This document shows, piece by piece, positions 11,434-22,382 of a stretch of DNA of 64,000 bases. The notes under the pieces were generated by a model, which worked only from the letters and a program-made list of their open reading frames with translations, did no database searches and was not told the DNA's origin. This DNA comes from Agrypnia vestita (taxonomy: Eukaryota > Arthropoda > Insecta > Trichoptera > Phryganeidae): assembly GCA_016648135.1 (NCBI GenBank), contig JADDOH010000466.1:62001-126000 (forward strand). Direction: 5' to 3'. The position numbers were made by a program, and so were the translations under genes. Position 1 is the stretch's first letter. Every line of letters begins with the position of its first letter.

Positions 11434-11583
11434 AAGGGCCGGTTGTATCAACTTGGTTTATAGCAATTTTTGTATAAAACCATTGATTACCTACTGCGTT
11501 TTTTAACAATCACCCAACCCGTTTTTGTAAAAGTCAGTTTTTTACGAAAGATTTCTATAACCCAAGTAGATACAACTGGCCCC
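11434..11583. mobile_element. 150-bp MITE with GGGCC termini
   Basis: The left end GGGCCGGTTGTATCAACTTG is mirrored by a right end whose complement starts GGGGCCAGTTGTATCTACTT. The inverted arms run for about 45 bp, with 'ggtttatag' and 'gggttatag' continuing the match. There is no coding capacity. The GGGCC(A/G)GTTG end type is common in short insect DNA elements, but the superfamily is not fixed because the target duplication is unclear. Confidence 0.75.
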
Positions 11584-11959
11584 AAGTGAATGCATTTTTT
11601 AATCACACCATAAATAACATATAAATTCAACGGAACCTGTGATTTTAGCGATTTTAACTCTAATATGGTCCTTGCAATGGAATTCAAGGCTTTAACCAAA
11701 AAGATCTGTTAGAATGTATACTATAATGAAACAAAAAATGTTATTTTTCACATCTATTAACGGTTTCCTGAGTTTAACTATGATATCTATTACTATCTTT
11801 ATCTTAGGTATTTCATGTTATTTGGATTTTTTCTAGAGGTGTAGATAACTAAGTTACACGTATGTATGTATAACATATAACTTTCTTAAATATTAATCTC
11901 AGTTCATAGTGTATTTGGTGTTCTAGCCAAAAGAGCCAATTTATCCTATTTTAAAAAAT

Positions 11960-12030
11960 ATATATATTCATTACTTTTATCAACCTAAACTAAGCTCATG
12001 TGCTATGAAAATAGGAACAACTAAACAGAC
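11960..12030 (-). mobile_element. SINE family S1 tail fragment
   Basis: Contains 'gtgctatgaaaatagga' next to 'aaactaagct', matching the minus-strand tail of the SINE at 6241-6415. Confidence 0.45.
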
Positions 12031-12529
12031 ACCCGCCAAAACAAGCGTTTAAAATCTGTACAGCATACCAGTCATAATTATACATGAAGACAGATGACGT
12101 CCTTGTGCCTTTTGTTGTTTTTTGAGAATCAGCCGCTCACAAATTATTTTGGATTTCCTGTATTTCTTTAAATGATCCATTTCAAAATAAATTACAAAAT
12201 AATATTATTATTATTTATAAATTGCCAGGATGTGGTCAGCCTACTACTATTATATTTCCCACGGACTTTCGAGAAGTATCTACATGGATACAGATATTGA
12301 TATAGTTCATATTGTATTCATGAAAGAATTATAACATTTTTTTAAGGATTGTAAATTGACAACATCAAGTTATTTTTTGTGCGATATTTTAATAATTTAA
12401 CATTTATAAATTTCGTACTCTTTTGCACACTTTAAAATAATTATCAACCTTAAATATGAATAATTCTTAAATTCGTAAATTTTTAAAGCAGAATTGTGGG
12501 TTGGAGGGTGGAGTTTTGCTGAAATTCAT

Positions 12530-13570
12530 ATAATCACTGGCTAACATGGTCTCTTTGTATATTTTGTGATAATGTTTTTTGAGTAATCAACCTTATTAAT
12601 TCCTGTGAGAACCAGTTGGGTAAGTTGATGATCTGATTTTTCTATAATATTTTCTACCTGGTCATTTACATGTCCACCTACAAATATCAAATTCCAATCC
12701 GCATTATTTAAAACATGTCTGATTTCATCATAATTACAATTTTTGAAATTTCTTTTATATCTTTCACTATTTATATATATTAACCTTCTTTTTTAAAACA
12801 AATTTTATATCTAACGGTGGATGATGAGGGTCTGTAGGTAATACCTCGTCAACAGATAATTTAACTTTTAGGTTTCAATGTTACTAAAGACTTAATCAAG
12901 TATTCGACGATTTTGGTTAGGTATATCATTATATTGTTTAAAGTCAAGAAAATAAGACATATTCAGCACTTAAATTTCATTTACATTTTCTGAAGGATTA
13001 ACGACAAGCTTGCCGTCATCATCATATACCCATTGCAAATTAAGGAGATTATAGTCTCCTGCCACAATTATTTTGGCTTCGGGATACTTAAATCTAACGT
13101 TGTCCAAAGCACTACAATAGTTTTCATATACAAAACTGTTCGAACAAGGAGGAATATACACAGTACACAAAATCAGACAATGAGTTGGTAAAGATATTTT
13201 TACAAAAATTTGTTCGACATTAGTAGTAGTATTTTTAATAATACTTGACCGATATTTATTTAGTACGGCTATTAACACCCCTCCGCCTCTAGTTTTTGTA
13301 CATGGAGTAGAAAAATTGGATAAGGAAGAACGATCGCACTTATAGAGAGCAAAATTATTAAAATTCAGTTAGCCATTTTTTATATTCTGGTTTAGCCACG
13401 TTTCAATTAGAAATATTATAATGATAACATCGTAATTAACACTGTGTATGTTGGTTGATAAAGAATCCAGTTTAGTATTAATACCCCGCATATTTTGATA
13501 ATACACATTACACTTGAAAGATATTTCTAGTTGTGGTTTTTTGTTTTTTTGTCACTATTTTAGGGATGGA
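12530..13570 (-). pseudogene. Broken LINE pol: endonuclease and RT linker (CR1/jockey-type)
   Basis: Minus-strand translation, with several frame changes and stops, gives in order QNMRGINTKL (about 13500), ETWLN (about 13400), RGGGVLIAV (about 13275), TVYIPP (about 13160) and GDYN (about 13055). These are the landmarks of the apurinic-type endonuclease of CR1/jockey LINEs. Downstream come HPPLDIKF (about 12800) and FKNCNYDEIRHVLNNADW (about 12750-12690), which fit the segment between endonuclease and reverse transcriptase. An open frame survives at 12970-13278. The RT catalytic core is absent. The ORF1-like frame just upstream belongs to the same copy. Long dead. Confidence 0.8.
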
Positions 13571-13873
13571 ATTAAAGTATGTAATGGTTAAGATATTTTC
13601 TTCATTTTTGGTTCTCGATTCTAGTTCATCCCTTAGCATGGAGAGTTAATTTCTTTGCACTATAGTAAGGTCATTTGCTGCTTTAGCGTCATTTTTCAAT
13701 TTTTATCTGTTCATTAATATCATTTTTGCCATTTTTAAAAGTAATTTTAATCGGTCTGATTTTTCCTGGTTTTTTTATCCCAAGTCTGCGTATTGAAGCT
13801 TCGTTGGGATTAAAGGCGTTGTCCAGTTCTTCCAGGGATGAAGAAACTTTTTGAATGTCATCAGCGATATTTT

Positions 13874-14167
13874 TTACTGTCGCATGTTTGTCGACCTTGT
13901 TTTTCTGTCTTCCGATTCGGACAGCATGTCATAGATGCTGGATACGTTATTTTCGGCTGACGATGGCGGGACCGGGTTGTTTGTTTGGTTTTTGAAGATA
14001 GTCAATTCGCCAACAACAATCCCGAGAGTGACTGCCATTTCTCTGATTGTTCCCATAATGTCTGCGGTCTTTGGTGTCACTTTAGCTATCTGATTTTTTG
14101 TAAAGTTGTTGACAGGATCATTGAAGATTGTTAATAATTCGTTTATTAAACTCTTAGATCTGGACAT
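13874..14167 (-). pseudogene. LINE ORF1-like fragment
   Basis: A 97-codon frame begins MSRSKSLINELLTIFNDP and is followed by polar, proline/serine-rich sequence ending with DMLSESEDRKTRS. It lies directly 5' of the endonuclease pieces of the broken LINE on the same strand, the expected place for the nucleic-acid-binding first ORF. No zinc knuckle or RRM is visible. The assignment is by position more than by motif. Between it and the endonuclease (13570-13870) the frame is destroyed. Confidence 0.5.
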
Positions 14168-14169
14168 GT

Positions 14170-15510
14170 ACTGTAGTGCTTTTTCTTATAGGTCCATGTT
14201 TGAAGGTTGTTTTTAGTTATTATATAAGATAATAAAGTTAATGTTAAGGATATATGCGGCTTATTGGTTTTCACTAAATTTAAATCACTTATTGAGTATA
14301 CTGACTATTATATTATAATGTCTATATAGTGTTTTTATTAAAAAAAACTAAGTTTTATTAAGTGAGTAAAGCCTCAAAATACGGGAATAAATAGAATATA
14401 CTGTTTAAAATCATCTCTTTATATTATATAAATAAAAAGCGTTTTAAAATCAAGAAGAAACATAAAAATTTCTTGCAAATTTAAAAAATTATAACTTTAT
14501 TTATATTGAATATTTCTTAATTTCCTTAGTTAAGTACGGGTTTAGTTCAGCCCTGTAAATTATTATATCCCATGGAAAAAACGATAGCGTACCTATATAT
14601 AATTTTGCCAATTTTCTGTGTATGTATCTGAATATTACTTGTCGTACGGCGGTAGGTGATACTTTACAAGATAATGATATATGAAAGTACCTACTTGATA
14701 TGGCGGCCTCATTAAAGAATTGCTAAATGTTGCTCGCACAATTCTACGTCAACGCTGCCATTTGACTGACGTACGACCATCGGCCTGCCTGCCCACGTGA
14801 TTTTATAGCAAGGCACACATAAAAACAAAGTTTAAACATTAAATTATGTATACATATACATACATGTGTAGTCACGTGCGTCAATCTGAAACCCGCCCAT
14901 TGTAGTCAAGTCTATTTTTTGGCACGGGCTATTTTTGACGGAAATTGTATTTCTTTAGCTGTATTGTTAGTACGAGATAATGAGATAATCATTTAGTGAG
15001 ATTTGATTTTAGTTAAACTAATGCTAATATTAAGCTACAAAAATCAGTACAATTTAATGTGAAAATAATGACCGTTCATTGTGGCTTAATCACATGTTTC
15101 TTACACTTACACACACACTTAATCACAGGAGATCATATGTAGGTAAATTATGAACTAGTGAGTGAGATGATTAAAAATAAACGGTTTTAATTGTGGTAAT
15201 TTATACCTACTGACTTAAATAAATATAATTATTTTAATTTATTTTTAAATATACATTGTTATTTATTAATAATTATATAATATCATTGCGGGTATTATTT
15301 AATTCATAATAAATAACTTTTTAATTGCAGCGAAGCAATTAGAAGGTCCAACCACTTTATTATTTAATAATGATAATATCAAAGTAAATATACGGATCAC
15401 TAGAAGACAAACAAGACGTCGCTGGAGAAACGCACCCCTCCACAAACACCTGACGCAGAATTTTTCAAATTGTCACTTGACGGTGAGCTCCGGACTCGAA
15501 CGGTCGTGTG
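14170..15510. other. A/T-rich stretch, no gene seen
   Basis: No gene or family member recognised. The minus-strand frame 15400-15642 overlaps a PLE-type motif and is likely chance. Confidence 0.4.
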
Positions 15511-15529
15511 CTTTTCGGAGAAGTAGCTC

Positions 15530-15600
15530 ATCGACAAGGCGCTGAAGATGAGCAGTGAAACCTGTTCGAAACGTCGGCAGACGATTAGTCCCGAGGACCA
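15530..15600 (+). ncRNA. PLE hammerhead-like motif, partly decayed (family I)
   Basis: CTGAAGA (15542-15548), one spare base, stem II GAGCAG/CTGTTC (15550-15555 with 15562-15567), then GAAACGTC (15568-15575). The core and stem II are intact. Stem I does not pair in its present state (GGCG against GGCA). Probably a dead copy of a PLE ribozyme. Confidence 0.45.
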
Positions 15601-15619
15601 GAATTTGACGTGGGTTACC

Positions 15620-17395
15620 CTTAAAGTAGTTAGAACTAACATATCTTGTGCCCGTAAAAGCCTTTTTAATTATATTTATACAATTCTCTATACAGCATCT
15701 GTATCAAAGTTTATTTTTCGAGAAGCACATTTACCAAAAATACTTTAATTTAAAATTTAAGAAACAAAATTTACAACTTGTTAAAAAAATAAACATAATA
15801 GATCTTTTACGTTTTGGTTTGTATACCCCTGGGACATTAAAACTACTAACTAATGTAAAACTGAAATTCAAACGTCTTAAAATAAGTCATTTTTGACAGG
15901 TTTTATGACTAGGTGTACTCATAATACCTATACACTAAAAGTATTAGCGATCCATCCAAAATTTAATTTCAATGTTAGAATAAAGTTTCGTGGTATCACA
16001 TAAATATAATATGATACACCTGCACGTATTTTAAAAATAGGCTTGTCTTATGAACGAATTCCCCGAAGATTGATCGTATTGAAAGTGGCATGGAAGTCGC
16101 GAAGCCGCGCCGAGAGGGTGTATACTACCCGGGCCACAGAGCCGGACTTCGAGGCGGCGCACAGTGATCGGAAAAGATAATCTGAGCGAGCGAAATTATT
16201 TTAGTGTTTATTTGTATTCTATACCCATTAAATAATAATAATAAACCAATTTAAAGATCCAAAAAATAAAATAAATGTAGTATTGAAAACTTGATTATAC
16301 CACCTAACCACACTTTATATTTAATTCTAAACTTGTCTTTATGACGTCCACAATTGATCCACTTTCGACGTATTTGTCCACAAAAATTTAACAAAGTTTT
16401 TTTTATTATACCTTGTTGTATTAATCGCCCTTAAAACAGCTTTTTTTACTTCCTTTAGAAAAGTCTTGCTCCTTTAACCATACTCCAAAAATTTTTTCCT
16501 TGGTAATGTGAGAGCTGGAAAATAATTAAATTCTGAATACAGGCGCACAGAAGTGCACTCCGATTGATTTTAAATCTGTAGCTAAGGTATTAGAGAATGA
16601 TAGTTTACAACAATTAGAATCAATACAGGTCAATCCCAGTTTTGGCAGTCTAAGGCATGCAGAAAAAATTTACGATATTTTGTTAAAAACAAATCGTAGC
16701 TTTGTAGAATAATAATTTAATTAAAAATGTGGATTATATTTACAAAAAAGGTACCTATGTTTATCGATTCCATAGTTCGAAGAAAAAAATTCAAAAATAT
16801 AAACACACCACTTTGGTACAAACACTCGTATCCGACTGACAATAACTCAACTTTATATTTTTGCAACAACATGTCACTACCTGCTCGACTAGACACGAGG
16901 GCTTTATTCTAGGTAATTAATTAACTATTAGTAGGACTTTATTACCCAAGGAACTAAGTTTATTTCGCTGCGTATATTTTATTTTTATTACGACTTTCGT
17001 TTTTTGAATTTTGCGCGCACAGAATCTAATTTCCAACCTTTGTGCAGCGGCACCCAGAAGGCGGGCGATAAAAAATTCTCCGTGATTTTTTTTTACGCTT
17101 TTTACATAGTTGACTACATTCGAACATCAATAAATTAAAATAATGATTTTTTTTATTTATTTATTATAGATATATCATTTTTTTTATAATAAGACATAAT
17201 TTCATGAATTCTATAATACATTTATATGGATCTGCACCATGTCAAGAATAGCCTTGTGCCGTGGTGTCGTCCTTGACGCCGCATAAAATTTTATTAAACA
17301 AATTCACTCTACCGCTGAAGGAGGACATAAAACGTCAAAATTTATTATTCCCGATCATAATCTCAACTATTCCACGTTGTAAAATAATTTTACGT
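15620..17395. other. Spacer with one GC-rich patch, no gene seen
   Basis: Mostly A/T-rich. The patch 16080-16190 is GC/CpG-rich and stands out from its surroundings, yet gives no recognisable peptide and no repeat partner here. An (AT)n run lies at about 17400-17416. Confidence 0.4.
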
Positions 17396-17623
17396 CTCAT
17401 ATATATATATATATTACCCTTATTGTACCGTTCACCAGTTTTCCTCTGTTTTATAGTTGCAAGATTATTCGTGGCACAAAGTGAGGATATAAATATTATC
17501 GCGCACGACGTTCATATTCAAATTGATATTATTATACCGCACCATCATACTTGGCGTTTCGCGCCATTCAGGCCAAAAGCCGACTGCACACATGTCTCGA
17601 GCCAAATCTCTTCGGTCTGAAAC

Positions 17624-17697
17624 CTGCGATGTATTTGATGATCCATCCTTGGGCATCTCAATATCGAAGGGCTTAGCGGTGGACCTCCTGAGAGTCA
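17624..17697 (-). other. Candidate small host exon
   Basis: On the minus strand a 74-nt open segment is bounded by TTGACTCTCAG (acceptor-like, before 17697) and CAG|GTTTCAG (donor-like, at 17624/17623). It encodes STAKPFDIEMPKDGSSNTSQ, a balanced peptide without low-complexity bias, within an open frame spanning 17465-17701. I do not recognise the protein. The donor is not a strong consensus. Conservation in related genomes would decide. Confidence 0.25.
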
Positions 17698-17950
17698 ACA
17701 CTTCATATTAAGTTTTCATCCCTTAATCATTTGGGAAATCGTCCTCCCTACACTCTTCTACCATCAGGTCGTCTGCTCGAGACGTTTAAGATCAGTTTTT
17801 CGGATTTTAAAATTGCTCTCCATCTTTAGGGTGCGCATGATGTAATAAACAATTAATTTTTCGCCCAACCGCGCCGTCAACCAACCACGGCAAGGCTAGC
17901 TAGCTGCTTATACACTTTTACACTCTGTGTATTATTCACAATGTAGCAGT

Positions 17951-18049
17951 GTATTCAATAGTGAAAAGTTACGCAGGATTAAAAACTTTAGGTGGTTTGG
18001 TCATGAAGAACAAATGAATGAGGATAAAATGTTAAGAAGTCGTTGTTAA
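17951..18049 (+). pseudogene. LINE RT C-terminal fragment (RWFGH motif)
   Basis: The frame reads SEKLRRIKNFRWFGHEEQMN then EDKM, ending at TAA 18047-18049. 'RRI...RWFGHV.RM.edRm' is a hallmark of the thumb/C-terminal part of RTE-like and related insect LINE polymerases. Only about 30 codons remain and neither the catalytic RT core nor the 3' end is present. Confidence 0.65.
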
Positions 18050-18537
18050 GTCGTTAGCGGAAGCTGGTGCTGAAAGAAACCCCATTAATTGAAAAAAATT
18101 AGAATATATTATTAAATTTTTACTAAATTTCTAATTTAAAAAAATATATATTTTCACTTTTAAATTACCGAAATCTTTATTTCACTACCCCCTGATAATG
18201 AATATATTTATTTCCTTGGACTTCAAAATCAAACTAAACCCAAATGCTTAAATTTCAAAAGCAACCTATAAGCCCATTTTAAATGTCGCAATATACAAAT
18301 TTCATTAATGTTTTGTTATTTTAATGTGATATTTTTAATTTCTTATTACGTTAGTTTTTATTTCGTATTATTCAAGTTATGGACAAGATGTAAAGGTGTT
18401 TTTTTTGATTTGTCAAAAAATTACTTTTCGCCCTTAGGTAGGTTCTGATATTCAAGTACTCACTATTCCATTCATCCTGCTAGAGATCGACTTCTTGCAC
18501 TTTGTCCTTGTTTACGCATTTCCCAGCGAGCATCTAC

Positions 18538-18828
18538 CTACGTCTGTTTTGGCTGTTTTTCTATCTCTTCCAGTAACATACTCAAAGTGCGCGGGAATTC
18601 ATTTTCTGCATTCTCTAGAGAGCGTTTATTCAGCACGATGCTTTTGAATGGAGAAATTCGTTCGTCTACGTCAATAAATGCACCTCTATAAAAGAACACC
18701 TGTGAAAGTAAAGCTTGTTTACTTGCTCTCTCGGCAATGGTCCATTTACATATATTTGTTTTAAAGCTGTTTGCAGTAGTTGCATATTTAATATCCTTTT
18801 CCGAGAGATCGAAATCCTGACAGTATTG
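18538..18828 (-). CDS. Unidentified open frame without an ATG at its start
   Basis: On the minus strand 96 sense codons are open between an in-frame TAA (18829-18831) and the TAG at 18538-18540. The product is well mixed: it includes FDLSEKDIKYATTANSFKTN, CKWTIAERASKQALLSQVFF, YRGAFIDVDERISPF and ends MLLEEIEKQPKQT. It is predicted soluble, charged and helix-rich at the end. The first ATG is close to its C-terminus, so it may be an exon, a pseudogene or part of a transposon protein. Its upstream end abuts the LTR-like sequence that starts at 18827, on the other strand. I recognise no family. The composition argues against a chance frame. Confidence 0.4.
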   Translation of the reverse strand, partial: QYCQDFDLSEKDIKYATTANSFKTNICKWTIAERASKQALLSQVFFYRGAFIDVDERISPFKSIVLNKRSLENAENEFPRTLSMLLEEIEKQPKQT

Positions 18829-19003
18829 TTACGATAAAAAAGAAGTACCCGGAACGTTCCTTAAGGTGTGAGGAGGTTCAGGGTGGGGGGTTGAACCTTA
18901 GTTATAAAACTCGCTTCGCGCTTCCAATCTTTTCAGTTTCTGCAATCTTTAACTGAGATCAGCGAGCGACGGACAAGTTATAATTGGTGCGAGTATTAAT
19001 TGA
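18827..19003 (+). promoter_or_regulatory. LTR-like promoter segment with HSE, TATA and Inr
   Basis: The segment begins TGTTACGATAAA, a common start of Ty3/gypsy-type LTRs. It contains the inverted heat-shock pair GGAACGTTCC (18850s), TATAAAA (18903-18909) and TCAGTT (18933-18938), an arthropod initiator about 30 bp after the TATA box. It then reads 'aattggtgcgagtattaatt'. No LTR end or gag/pol follows; a PLE coding end begins within it or just after. Whether it is a solo LTR or part of the PLE's own promoter region is open. Confidence 0.5.
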
Positions 19004-19219
19004 GTGAGTTCTGATAAAAAAAAATTTAAAAAAAAAAATTGTTTTTCTGAATTTGCAAATCATTTAATAGAAAATGATCACGGTTTTGATAAAAATGTAG
19101 GACTTTCTATTTTACACATAAATAATTTTGGTCTGAAATTGAATAATCAATTGAATTTGACTACTAGCCCAATTCTAAAAATTTTTCCAATAATTGCGAG
19201 TAATCAAGAACTTCGGTAA
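19004..19219 (+). pseudogene. Penelope-like element, C-terminal GIY-YIG region
   Basis: The 71-codon frame holds CFSEFANHLIENDHGF and SILHINNFGLKLN. This matches the end of Penelope-like polymerases, where a conserved 'S.FA.HL...H.....ILH....KLN.LE' block closes the GIY-YIG endonuclease domain. The usual 'LE..EI' that should follow is lost, apparently by frameshift at about 19150. The RT core is absent, so the copy is 5'-truncated. A hammerhead-type motif follows 90 bp downstream, as in PLE long terminal repeats, which supports the call. Confidence 0.7.
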
Positions 19220-19460
19220 TAATATTTTTTTTAAATAATTTTTCAAATAATTTGGAAAAACAAGGAACAAAAGACATTTCATTAAATTTTTTTGACAGTT
19301 ATACAGCACCCTGATGATGGAATGGTAATTTCTGAAATATGTTGGTGAAAAAAAAACTCATATAAAAGTAGATATATACAAATAAAATAATCAATATTTT
19401 TTTTAAACGTCAATCTACAATGTTGCTCAATCAATTGAAAAAATAAAAAAGATTTGTTTA
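19220..19460 (+). mobile_element. PLE 3' tail (family E/F) containing a hammerhead
   Basis: The tail from the coding end through 'actcatataaaagtagatat' to about 19445 is repeated at 26695-26895 in the same orientation, and partly inverted at 26587-26690. This defines the PLE 3' unit in this genome. Confidence 0.7.
19307..19347 (+). ncRNA. Hammerhead-type ribozyme motif E
   Basis: CTGATGA 19311-19317, stem II GGAAT/ATTTC with GGTA loop, GAAA 19334-19337, stem III ATATGT (self-complementary with one T-G), T17, then GGTG 19344-19347 pairing with CACC 19307-19310. One unpaired base lies between CTGATGA and stem II. Nearly identical to motif F at 26801. Cleavage would need pairing of two copies, because stem III has no loop. 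Confidence 0.65.
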
Positions 19461-19630
19461 CCATTTTCTAATATATGTATATATTTATTTAGTTTTTCGT
19501 ATGTTTTTTGTCAAAAATGACCTATTTACTGGCGCATTACATATGCTACTAATTTTTTCATTTTTTCTTTATTTGTACTGAAACTTTATAATGCCCGGCA
19601 AGTATTGATTCCTTTATAGAAGCACAATGC

Positions 19631-19702
19631 GCCCTCGTAGCCCAATGGGTATGATATTGGCTTTCGCGCCGAGGGTATCGGGTTCGATTACCGGTAGGGT
19701 CA
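19631..19702 (+). mobile_element. tRNA-like head of a SINE, or tRNA pseudogene
   Basis: The 72-nt segment GCCCTCG...AGGGTCA has a perfect A box (TAGCCCAATGGG, 19639-19650) and a good B box (GGTTCGATTAC, 19681-19691) at tRNA spacing. The acceptor stem pairs only partly, the anticodon loop is irregular and the T loop is too long. There is no T-run terminator directly after. A SINE head or a tRNA pseudogene fits better than a working tRNA. Confidence 0.6.
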
Positions 19703-20475
19703 TAATAAATCTACGTGATTTACTCAAGCCTCGTTGTTTTTGCGATATTAAATGATAAAAAATATATATCGAGTTTATTAAGCTTAGCAAGCCTATCGGC
19801 GTAAGGTGGTTGGATAACAATCACATTCTTAATCAATTTAAAATAAATTTAGGTCGTAGCAGCTATTAAGGTACGGACTATTCTCATTGTTTCAATAGTA
19901 GAGACGCGTCATTAGTTATATTCAATTACTTCCTTCCATTGTTACATTTTCTTTGTACCACAATGTTCTTGTTTTCTCGGCGGTTGTAAAATTATATTAA
20001 CAAGTCACGCATTTCTCCTACATACAGGCCATCCATACGTTTCATTTAACCTTTCCTCTACGGTACTGTAAACTGAGTTGACATTGCCTCTTATTATGTG
20101 AATATCCCTGTATACATCTTAATACAGGGCTCATATTATAGATATTCCTCCCTTAAATATTTATGTATTCTATAAAATAATTACAATGTACAAGTATTTT
20201 CCGAATACACAAAATAAAAAGTTTTCTCGGAGAATTTATCGTTAATTTGTCAATACTTGTATGTGTTGCAAGGGGAATGGTGCGGGGAGCGCAGTGCGTG
20301 GTGCGTAGGATTCGGAGATTTGCCGATTTTCGCTCTATTGTAGCTGCTGAATAGTTTTTCGGGTCAGTTTGCGCGTCGTTATACTATCGTTCGTGATGAC
20401 TAATGTTTTTTTTTTAATTTTTAGCTCTTATACACAATAATTGATTCATGTATTCACTTATAGACAAGGCGACAC
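19703..20475. other. Spacer, no gene seen
   Basis: No coding or repeat feature recognised. Confidence 0.4.
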
Positions 20476-20478
20476 ATA

Positions 20479-20800
20479 ATATGGCGCTTCTGTATCTTCA
20501 AGAGCCCTGCATCCCAGACGACTTTAATGATATATGCCAAATTCTGAAGTCGTTTCAGCTGCAGGAAGGGTTGTAGAACCGATCATCTACTACCAGAAGA
20601 CTATGTTTAGTGAACGGGCATTGGCGGTGGCAGGCCCAAAGGGGTGCAATCTCTTCCCTCCGCAATACGAAACAGTGTATCATGTTTAAAAAAGGACTCA
20701 AACACAATCTACAATCATTTTCTACAATCATTTTCATTCGCAATGTTAAATTAAGTACTAGTGTAGGGTTAAGCAATGCCCTTGACCGGGATGGAACCTG
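20479..20800 (+). pseudogene. L2/CR1-clade LINE, pol C-terminus
   Basis: Translation with frame changes gives ALLYLQEPCIPDDFNDIC (about 20485), LLPEDY (about 20580), SERALAVAGPKG (about 20610), LPSAIRNSV (about 20655) and FKKGLKHNL (about 20690). The order 'YL.eLC.P ... R.fsvagP.lWN.LP..IR ... FK..LK..L' is the standard C-terminus of L2/CR1-like LINE polymerases. Related pieces lie at 30003-30110, 33938-34060 and 55866-56053. At least two frameshifts and a stop show it is dead. Confidence 0.75.
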
Positions 20801-20804
20801 ACTG

Positions 20805-20880
20805 AACCACCGGCCCCAAAACATGTTGGTATTTTCAACAAATTAGTGGCGTAAGCTAAGTATATTCTTGTTTATTATAT
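20805..20880 (+). mobile_element. PLE tail fragment (family G)
   Basis: 'aacatgttggtattttcaac' and 'agtggcgtaagctaagtata' match the sequence after GAAA in the copy at 23205-23310. The hammerhead core is broken here (CAAA instead of GAAA). Confidence 0.55.
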
Positions 20881-20883
20881 TAA

Positions 20884-20950
20884 CTAGCAGTAACCCGTCA
20901 GAAATGACAGAATATTGGCTCGCGTCTTTGCCAAGCCCTAGTATATATTT
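20884..20950 (-). mobile_element. Helitron-like 3' terminus, copy a
   Basis: On the minus strand a short hairpin (CTGTCA/TGACGG, 20895-20910) is followed about 7 bp later by CTAG and then T, the hairpin-CTRR-T arrangement of Helitron 3' ends. The same end occurs at 24818 and 31992. Confidence 0.55.
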
Positions 20951-22285
20951 ATAGTATATTTTATGAAGAATATTATTTCCATCGTTAATAAAAGAAAAAA
21001 TGTAAAATATCCACGTTTGTCCCAAAAATCTATGTATACAGTGAATTGTACCAACCGGTTAACCAGGACCGTTCTAAGAACAAAAGCTTCCTTATCGGTC
21101 CTACTCAATCGTCTCTAGTTTGACATTTTTAACACTACGTTGCCCGGCGCGGGACTGCACGGCCGCAGAAACAAACCATTCACTGACCCCACCGTGAAAT
21201 AAGTCTTCATTAAAATAATTACACAAAATAAAATATATGTATACATTCAGTTTACAGCACCGGACGCGCGTTTCAATTTTGGCACCGCATGGGAAAGGTT
21301 AACCTGAACTAACCAAATTCCACTGCCAGACGCAAGTTAAATAATTAACTATTGAATCTTCAGTTAGGTAAGGTCGAATCGCTCTCGAGAAGCAGAGACC
21401 TCCTCGGTAATTTAGACCTTAGGGGATTATTTATTCAGCGCTACAGCACAAGGCCGCCTTTGTGCCGCCCTGACAGGGCAAAAAGCTGGCCAAATTCAAT
21501 GATGTTCAGTGTGTTACATTACTTACATTGAACCCCTACTAGGGCATGCAAAATTATCGGTAATACAGTTAATACTGAATAATGTATGGACTGAACCGCA
21601 TATAAACTTAATATTTGAATTAAAGAACAACCCCGTAAAAATTATAACTTCTCTGAATTTTCTTATCACTTAAATGAAACTAAAGAGGATTTATTGTATG
21701 GTGGTGTTCACTAGTATAACTTTTATATTGTCAAGAGGAATCTTTATCCTAAAACCGAGAAAAACCGCGCATAATCGAGGTTTTTCCAAAAAAATTGAAT
21801 ATTTTGGAATAAACGAGAAGTCGGTAGGTAACGCTACGTTATTCGCGAAACTTCCTAAAGTCCAGGATGTATAAATACGCAGGGCGTACGCGGCAAGTCG
21901 TTTGTTGTTTTGAGACAAACGAAACGTACAGCGGGCGATACCACACAAAATGGCGCGAGTGGGGTACCTACTTGCGGAATTTTCTAGTGCGAACCTGAGC
22001 GACACAAAACGCATCCAGTATTCCAGAGACCGGTGGAATATTCTAGCGAATTAAATCTGTGTGAATTACACAACCGTGCTCCATATAAGTTCGTTTCCAG
22101 TTACTTTTAGGTGATATGATATTTCTTTCAAGTGTTTCATTTCGTCTCGCACCCCTGCGAATTCATACGCCACTTGTCGTATGATACACGGCCTTGACCC
22201 TGGAACCCCCGCACTCAACATTTGCGCGGTGATATTGTGTCTCGTATAACTTGTTGACCTGCAACATATTTCTTAATTGTATTTC
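20951..22285. other. Unassigned, partly GC-richer DNA
   Basis: No gene recognised. The 107-codon minus frame 21691-22014 shows no domain; it covers 'accgcgcataatcgagg', reminiscent of pogo-type flanks, too short to call. Confidence 0.35.
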
Positions 22286-22287
22286 AT

Positions 22288-22350
22288 GATTGGATTTGAT
22301 GGGGGATGAGAGCTAATGCTCATGAACGGCTCTGGGTATGTAAAGGGTGG
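22288..22350. repeat. Dispersed repeat 'gctcatgaacggctctggg'
   Basis: Related wording is found at 37145-37260, 37715-37760 and 54262-54345. A decayed interspersed repeat of unknown class. Confidence 0.4.
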
Positions 22351-22382
22351 TCATTTGTTATGTATGTGATTTGTTAATTTTA

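Noticed and set aside
17261..17620. 119-codon plus-strand frame
   Set aside because: Spans an (AT)n run and is dominated by isoleucine/leucine from A/T-rich sequence.
19631..19702. Functional tRNA gene
   Set aside because: A and B boxes are good, but the acceptor stem, anticodon loop and T loop are irregular and no terminator follows; a SINE head or pseudogene fits better.
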